NCBI GenBank assembly: GCA_043749225.1
Contig: JAYVEP010000176.1
Location: 1 to 10,480, forward strand
From: JANXUC01 sp043749225
Lineage (GTDB): Bacteria > Acidobacteriota > Terriglobia > Terriglobales > Acidobacteriaceae
Reading direction: 5' to 3'
Length of the DNA stretch: 10,480 nucleotides
Each line of letters opens with the position of its first letter. Positions within the stretch are counted from its first letter, which is position 1. Below, piece after piece: positions 6,685-10,480 of this stretch. A model generated the notes under the pieces. That model was not told where the DNA came from, did no database searches, and worked only from the letters and a program-made list of their open reading frames with translations. A program made the position numbers and the translations under genes.

Positions 6685-6714
6685 AGGGCAGCCGCAATGG
6701 CTGCCCTTTTTGTT
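6685..6714 (+). terminator. Rho-independent terminator of the TPR gene
   Basis: AGGGCAGCC (6685-6693) pairs perfectly with GGCTGCCCT (6699-6707) around a 5-nt loop (GCAAT). A TTTTTGTTT tract (6707-6715) follows directly. It begins 25 bp after the stop codon. The minus strand has no T-tract after the stem, so it would not obviously serve the convergent kinase gene. Confidence 0.94.
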
Positions 6715-6746
6715 TGCTACGCCAATTGAGGCTGATCGTGAGACGC

Positions 6747-6834
6747 TTGTCATTCTGAGCGCAGCGAAGAATCCCTTTAGAAAACAAGACTGTTGGTATT
6801 TGAAAGGGATTCTTCGCGGCGCTCAGAATGACAA
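6747..6834. repeat. REP/MITE-like palindromic element with 32-bp arms
   Basis: The left arm (6747-6778) begins TTGTCATTCTGAGC and ends GAAGAATCCCTTT. The right arm (6803-6834) is its reverse complement with a single mismatch (T to G at 6818), around a 24-nt AT-rich loop. Sequences of the CATTCTGAGCGnAGCGAAGAATC type are, from memory, widely dispersed in acidobacterial and other soil-bacterial genomes, where spurious translations read like VILSAAKNP and LRCAQNDK. It lies between the convergent 3' ends of the TPR and kinase genes, the usual location of BIME-type elements. No transposase is encoded, so any mobility would need help in trans. Confidence 0.85.
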
Positions 6835-6870
6835 ACGCGTTCTTGGCTGGAGCGCGATTCAAATACTCCG

Positions 6871-9312
6871 CTACTCCGGCAGCCCCAGCCGCTTCATCAG
6901 GTTTTTGTAGCGCGGGTCGGTGCGGAGCGAGTCGAACGCGGGTGAGCGGATGACGATCAGTAATTCGATGTCTTCATCGGCATATGCTTTTTCGAGGTAT
7001 TCGAAGGCATGTTCGCGGTCTCCGCTGGCGGCGTAAGCGACCGCAACAGCGCCAGACTGGAGTCCTCCCTTATGGGCCATCTCGCATTCAAGATAGCCTT
7101 TGGTATCGGCGCTGGCCCGGATCGGTTCGGGCAAAGATTTCTGGCTTTCGCTCACAGCCTCGGCGAATCGTCCCGTCGAGGCATAAAATTGCCCCAGCTT
7201 GTGGTGTGTGAGCCGGGAGTTCGGATCACGTCTCAGAATCTTCTGGAATTCCGCGAGCGCTTCCGGGTAGCGATGCATCTCCTCCAGCGCCACGGCGAAG
7301 TTGGCGTTTACGATGGAGGAAAGAGGATCCAGCGATAAGGCTTTGCGAAACTCCGCCTCAGCCTCGGCCATGCGCTTTTGCGGAACGAGGTTATCGAACG
7401 CATAAAAATAATGAGCGACTGCGTTATTTGGATTCAACTCAAGAGCGCGGCGGTATTCCGTTTCAGATTCGCTCCACTGCCGATCTAACGTCAGAACCGT
7501 AGCCCGTGCCGAGTGGGCCTCGGAAAGGGAACCGTCGAGTTCCAGGGCTTTGCGCGACGCTTCTTCCGCCAATCGATTGCCCTGCTTTGACGTGATACCG
7601 ACGTTTAAGCCCGGCACCAAATAGTATGCATCGGCCAGCCCGGTGTAGGCTAGAGCGTAGTTGGGGTCGGCGGCGATTGCCTGCTGAAAAAGATCAATGC
7701 TCTTCTTAACTCCCTCCGGCGTACGGCCATGCCAGAGTTGCCGGCCTTCCAGGTAAAGCCGGTAGGCTTCTGCGCTCGTGGTGCCTGCCTTGCCGAGCCG
7801 CTCCTGTTCGTTTCCACTGAGCTGGATGCGCAACTTGCTGGAAATATCGCGAGTGATGTCGCCTTGTAGCTGCGTGATGTCGGCCAGTTTGCGGACGTAC
7901 TGCTCTCCCCATAATTCGGTGCCGTCGGCGGCATTCACCAAATCGGCAGCAATGCCCAATTGATCGCCGCGTTGCGTGATGCGACCCGTGAGCACGGCAT
8001 CGACCTGGAGCGTCTTGCCAATTTGACTGGGGTCGTCTTCCTTGCCTTTGAAGCGGAAAACCGTGCTGCGCGCCATCACTTTCACGTCCGGCAATTGCGA
8101 GAGCGTGCTGATGAGGCTTTCGGTGAGGCCATCGCTGAGGTATTCATTGTTGGCATCCGTCGTGGCGTTGACGAAAGGAAGGACGGCAATGGAGCCGACC
8201 TTCTTGGTGGCGGCTTTGTCGCGAGAAAAATAGATGCCGGATGCGGCGGCAATCACCACAAGCGCAGTGAGGCCCGCAGCGAGGTAGCGCCTTGAACCGA
8301 CAGCCGCAATCGCAGGATTCGAAGATGAGCTGATAGCCGGAGTGCTTCCAGAGGGCGGATTCGGAGGGAAAGTTCCAGATGCACTATTTGCGGGAAGTAC
8401 GCCGCTCACATCGGTCGCAGTGATGGACGACCTGCCGGAATCCAAGTCCCGCTTCAGCCGTACTAAATCTGTGCGTAGGTCCGCCGCGTTCTGATAACGC
8501 AAATTACGATCCTTTTCCAGCGCCTTGTTGATGATGCGGTCGAGTTCCAGCGGTAAGTCAGGATTGAGCCGCAGAGCGGTTACGGGCGCGGCGCCAAGAA
8601 TTGACTGGAATATCTCTGCGGTACTCCCGCCGCGAAAGGGAAGCGTCCGCGTCCCCATTTCGTAAAGCACCACGCCAAACGAGAACAGGTCGCTGCGAGC
8701 GTCCATATCCTTGGCGCGCGCCTGCTCCGGAGACATATACGCAACCGTGCCCAGCGTCGAGCCGGGGCTGGTGAGATGCTCGTCCATGGTGGCGGCGGTG
8801 TTGTCGGTCGCACCCGAGGGATTGTTGGTAGGCAAGGCCTTGGCTAAACCGAAATCCAGCACCTTGGCGTGGCCGCGCTTGGTTACAAAGATGTTGGCTG
8901 GTTTGATGTCGCGATGGATGATGCCCTGCGCATGCGCCGCGTCTAGGCCGTCGGCGATATCAATGGCGAGCGTGAGCAGAGTTTCGTTCTCGATATGCCC
9001 GCCTGCCCGCTCGCCCGCAATCAAGTGCTTCAGCGTCATGCCATCGAGAAACTCCATGGCAATGAAGGTCTGGTCGCCGTGCTTGCCTATTTCGTAGATG
9101 GTGCAGATGTTGGGATGGTTGAGGGCCGATGCGGCACGAGCTTCCCGCCGAAAGCGTTCCAATGCTTGAGGGTCGCGCGAGAGTTCGTCGGGCAGGAACT
9201 TGAGGGCTACAAAACGGCCAAGCTCTGTGTCCTCAGCCTTGTAGACCACGCCCATCCCGCCGCCGCCAAGCTTTTCCACGACGCGGTAATGCGAGATAGT
9301 TTCGCCGATCAT
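6871..9312 (-). CDS. Membrane Ser/Thr protein kinase with TolB-like and TPR extracytoplasmic domains
   Basis: This 813-residue PknB-type (Hanks) receptor has an N-terminal kinase domain (about 9-280) with all key residues: glycine loop GGGGMG (16-21), K38 in VALKF, E57, catalytic HRDIKPAN (D135, N140), DFG (D153) and SPEQ (194-197). A Ser/Pro-rich linker (292-341) and one transmembrane helix (about 343-362) follow. Next is a TolB/FlgO-like domain (about 372-498, opening GSIAVLPF), then several TPRs (about 515-750, e.g. AEAEFRKALSLDPLSS). Topology is inferred as kinase in the cytoplasm, TolB/TPR outside as sensor or docking part. The ATG at 9312 gives the standard MIGETISHYRV start; a TTG at 9351 adds 13 residues with no ribosome binding site. 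No Shine-Dalgarno precedes 9312 either. A TTGCTC-17-TACCAT element ends 10 nt upstream, so leaderless transcription is possible. The gene follows the propeller gene by 55 bp, possibly as an operon. Confidence 0.93.
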   Translation of the reverse strand: MIGETISHYRVVEKLGGGGMGVVYKAEDTELGRFVALKFLPDELSRDPQALERFRREARAASALNHPNICTIYEIGKHGDQTFIAMEFLDGMTLKHLIAGERAGGHIENETLLTLAIDIADGLDAAHAQGIIHRDIKPANIFVTKRGHAKVLDFGLAKALPTNNPSGATDNTAATMDEHLTSPGSTLGTVAYMSPEQARAKDMDARSDLFSFGVVLYEMGTRTLPFRGGSTAEIFQSILGAAPVTALRLNPDLPLELDRIINKALEKDRNLRYQNAADLRTDLVRLKRDLDSGRSSITATDVSGVLPANSASGTFPPNPPSGSTPAISSSSNPAIAAVGSRRYLAAGLTALVVIAAASGIYFSRDKAATKKVGSIAVLPFVNATTDANNEYLSDGLTESLISTLSQLPDVKVMARSTVFRFKGKEDDPSQIGKTLQVDAVLTGRITQRGDQLGIAADLVNAADGTELWGEQYVRKLADITQLQGDITRDISSKLRIQLSGNEQERLGKAGTTSAEAYRLYLEGRQLWHGRTPEGVKKSIDLFQQAIAADPNYALAYTGLADAYYLVPGLNVGITSKQGNRLAEEASRKALELDGSLSEAHSARATVLTLDRQWSESETEYRRALELNPNNAVAHYFYAFDNLVPQKRMAEAEAEFRKALSLDPLSSIVNANFAVALEEMHRYPEALAEFQKILRRDPNSRLTHHKLGQFYASTGRFAEAVSESQKSLPEPIRASADTKGYLECEMAHKGGLQSGAVAVAYAASGDREHAFEYLEKAYADEDIELLIVIRSPAFDSLRTDPRYKNLMKRLGLPE

Positions 9313-9367
9313 TCGATAGGGTATGGTAACGAAGTACTGCAGGGCGAGCAACTAGCAGCGCGAGCAA

Positions 9368-10480
9368 TTATTGGATAGGCAAGAAGTAAAGATCATCCCG
9401 CCCATTCGGGCGAACGTAGACAATCTTGGAAAGATCCTGAGAAATGTCATACGCGTTGCCCTGGTAGTCTTCCCGGATCGCGAAGGGGAACTTCAGCACG
9501 GGCTTGGCCGCGCCGGTCAGGGAGCCATTGAGCCACGGCTGACGGAATACCGTGGTTTCTCCGTGGGACGCGAGGATATAAATGAATGACTTGCCGTCCG
9601 GAGCGAACCGGGCAACATAGGTGGGCAGGTTCGGTTTCAAGGGCGTGCACTTCTTGTCGGCAATGGAGTATTCGTAAATCCCCGGATCGTTTCCCCAGAG
9701 CCGCGTGCCTAAAATAAATTTGCGGTCGGCGGAGACATCCGTGACACCGAGGCACTTCTGCTCCAATAGCACAGGGGTAGCCGCCGAATCCTTGAGGTCA
9801 AGCTTCCAGGTCTTCGAGGAAGCGGAGGAACGGTCCGTCTCAGAGGTGGAGCAGTACATCGAATCCGTGCCGGGCTCGGCGGCGGCAAGCTCGACGATCT
9901 CCCCGCCGGTCGCCAGTTCGCGGAGATGCGTGCCATCCACATCGATGACGTAGGTTTTGCCGTCCTTCTCATTTACATCCGAGAACACGAATTTGGAATC
10001 ATCGCGGGACCACGCGAGCGTTTCCATGTGAACCGCGGTATTCGCGAGCTTCAGGCGGTTGGCGCCGTCGAGGTCGGAAACCCAGAGTTCCACTTTCCCA
10101 ATCTCAGGCTCTGTAAGATACGTAACGCGGCGGCCAGTGTGGGAGAGAACGGGCTGGAAAACATCCTCGGCCAGCACGTCAGAAGACTGGTGGGAAGCGA
10201 CGGAATAGAGGGTGAGAGCGCTCGATTTCTTACCGTTTATGAAGAACAGGCCCTTGCCGTCGGGGCGAACCATCGGGTTGAGGTCGGGGCCGGGACCAAA
10301 CGTAATCTGTTTCAGCGACTGGTCAGACAAGGAAACTTCCCACAGATTCGTGATGCCATTGACCTGGCGGCTGACGTAGATGGATTTACCGGGTTCAGCC
10401 CAGGACATGGGGCTGGCGAAATTCAGCACCGTGCCCAACTCCGAGACCGAGCGCGAAGCTAAATCCAAACGCTGGAGAAC
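9368..10480 (-). CDS. TolB/WD40-like beta-propeller protein, C-terminal part (continues beyond the right edge)
   Basis: The frame is open to the right edge: codons before the TTG at 10468 read V-L-Q-R, so that TTG is internal. About 371 residues are visible, ending in TAA. They contain at least six TolB/WD40-like (PD40) blade motifs, including PMVRPDGKGLFFI, LSHTGRRVTYL, WSRDDSKFVFS, VSADRKFILG, FAPDGKSFIYI and SQDLSKIVYV. In Acidobacteria such C-terminal propellers are often fused to an N-terminal Ser/Thr kinase or a winged-helix DNA-binding domain followed by a membrane helix. Which one applies cannot be seen here. A binding or sensing role outside the cytoplasm is inferred. The downstream kinase begins 55 bp after the stop on the same strand, so the two may be co-transcribed and act in one signalling unit. 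Confidence 0.85.
   Translation of the reverse strand, partial: VLQRLDLASRSVSELGTVLNFASPMSWAEPGKSIYVSRQVNGITNLWEVSLSDQSLKQITFGPGPDLNPMVRPDGKGLFFINGKKSSALTLYSVASHQSSDVLAEDVFQPVLSHTGRRVTYLTEPEIGKVELWVSDLDGANRLKLANTAVHMETLAWSRDDSKFVFSDVNEKDGKTYVIDVDGTHLRELATGGEIVELAAAEPGTDSMYCSTSETDRSSASSKTWKLDLKDSAATPVLLEQKCLGVTDVSADRKFILGTRLWGNDPGIYEYSIADKKCTPLKPNLPTYVARFAPDGKSFIYILASHGETTVFRQPWLNGSLTGAAKPVLKFPFAIREDYQGNAYDISQDLSKIVYVRPNGRDDLYFLPIQ

Noticed and set aside
6668..6910. Short ORFs on both strands across the palindromic repeat (peptides like VILSAAKNPF)
   Set aside because: These are translations of the repeat itself, a known type of false gene call, and have no independent coding support.
9926..10462. 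Plus-strand ORF of 178 codons opposite the right-edge propeller gene
   Set aside because: The opposite strand has clear repeated propeller blades; this frame has no motif or ribosome binding site.
1..10480. CRISPR array, tRNA/rRNA genes, insertion sequences, phage or toxin-antitoxin genes
   Set aside because: I saw no regularly spaced direct repeats, no tRNA-like cloverleaf with CCA, no transposase or integrase motifs, and no paired small ORFs.

Overview
The window looks like ordinary chromosomal DNA from a soil acidobacterium (Terriglobia/Koribacter-like). The main reasons are a kinase–TolB–TPR receptor that opens with MIGETISHYRV, a secreted PQQ-like propeller protein with Ig-like repeats, an acidobacterial-style protein C-terminus at the left edge, and a palindromic repeat of the CATTCTGAGC...GAAGAATC type. 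The affiliation is a judgement from remembered family resemblance; no database search was possible.

Layout from left to right. (1) Positions 1-193 hold the 3' end of a plus-strand gene that enters from outside, followed by an 11-bp stem-loop. (2) Positions 304-564 hold a short plus-strand ORF with a signal peptide and what looks like the start of an S53 (kumamolisin-type) protease propeptide that stops abruptly; it is probably a gene remnant. (3) A rho-independent terminator at 583-618 serves the long minus-strand gene at 643-3120, a secreted beta-propeller protein ending in three tandem Ig-like repeats. (4) About 430 bp without a recognisable gene separates it from a divergently transcribed class I SAM-dependent methyltransferase (3551-4318). 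That gene contains a perfect 15-bp inverted repeat inside its coding sequence. (5) An SDR-family oxidoreductase (4376-5101, minus) converges on the methyltransferase. It is divergent from a secreted TPR-like protein (5374-6660, plus), which has a near-consensus promoter and a textbook terminator. (6) A REP/MITE-like palindrome with 32-bp arms (6747-6834) lies between the convergent ends of the TPR gene and a membrane Ser/Thr kinase (6871-9312, minus). (7) The kinase lies 55 bp downstream of a TolB/WD40-like propeller gene on the same strand that runs off the right edge.

The genes do not form an obvious pathway. The kinase and the propeller protein are the only likely operon, a plausible membrane signalling pair. 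The remaining genes are separate units divided by convergent or divergent junctions. I did not find a convincing undescribed system. The most worthwhile oddities are the hairpin inside the methyltransferase, the truncated protease propeptide, the intergenic palindromic repeat, and a perfect 14-bp palindrome near a predicted start of SDR transcription.
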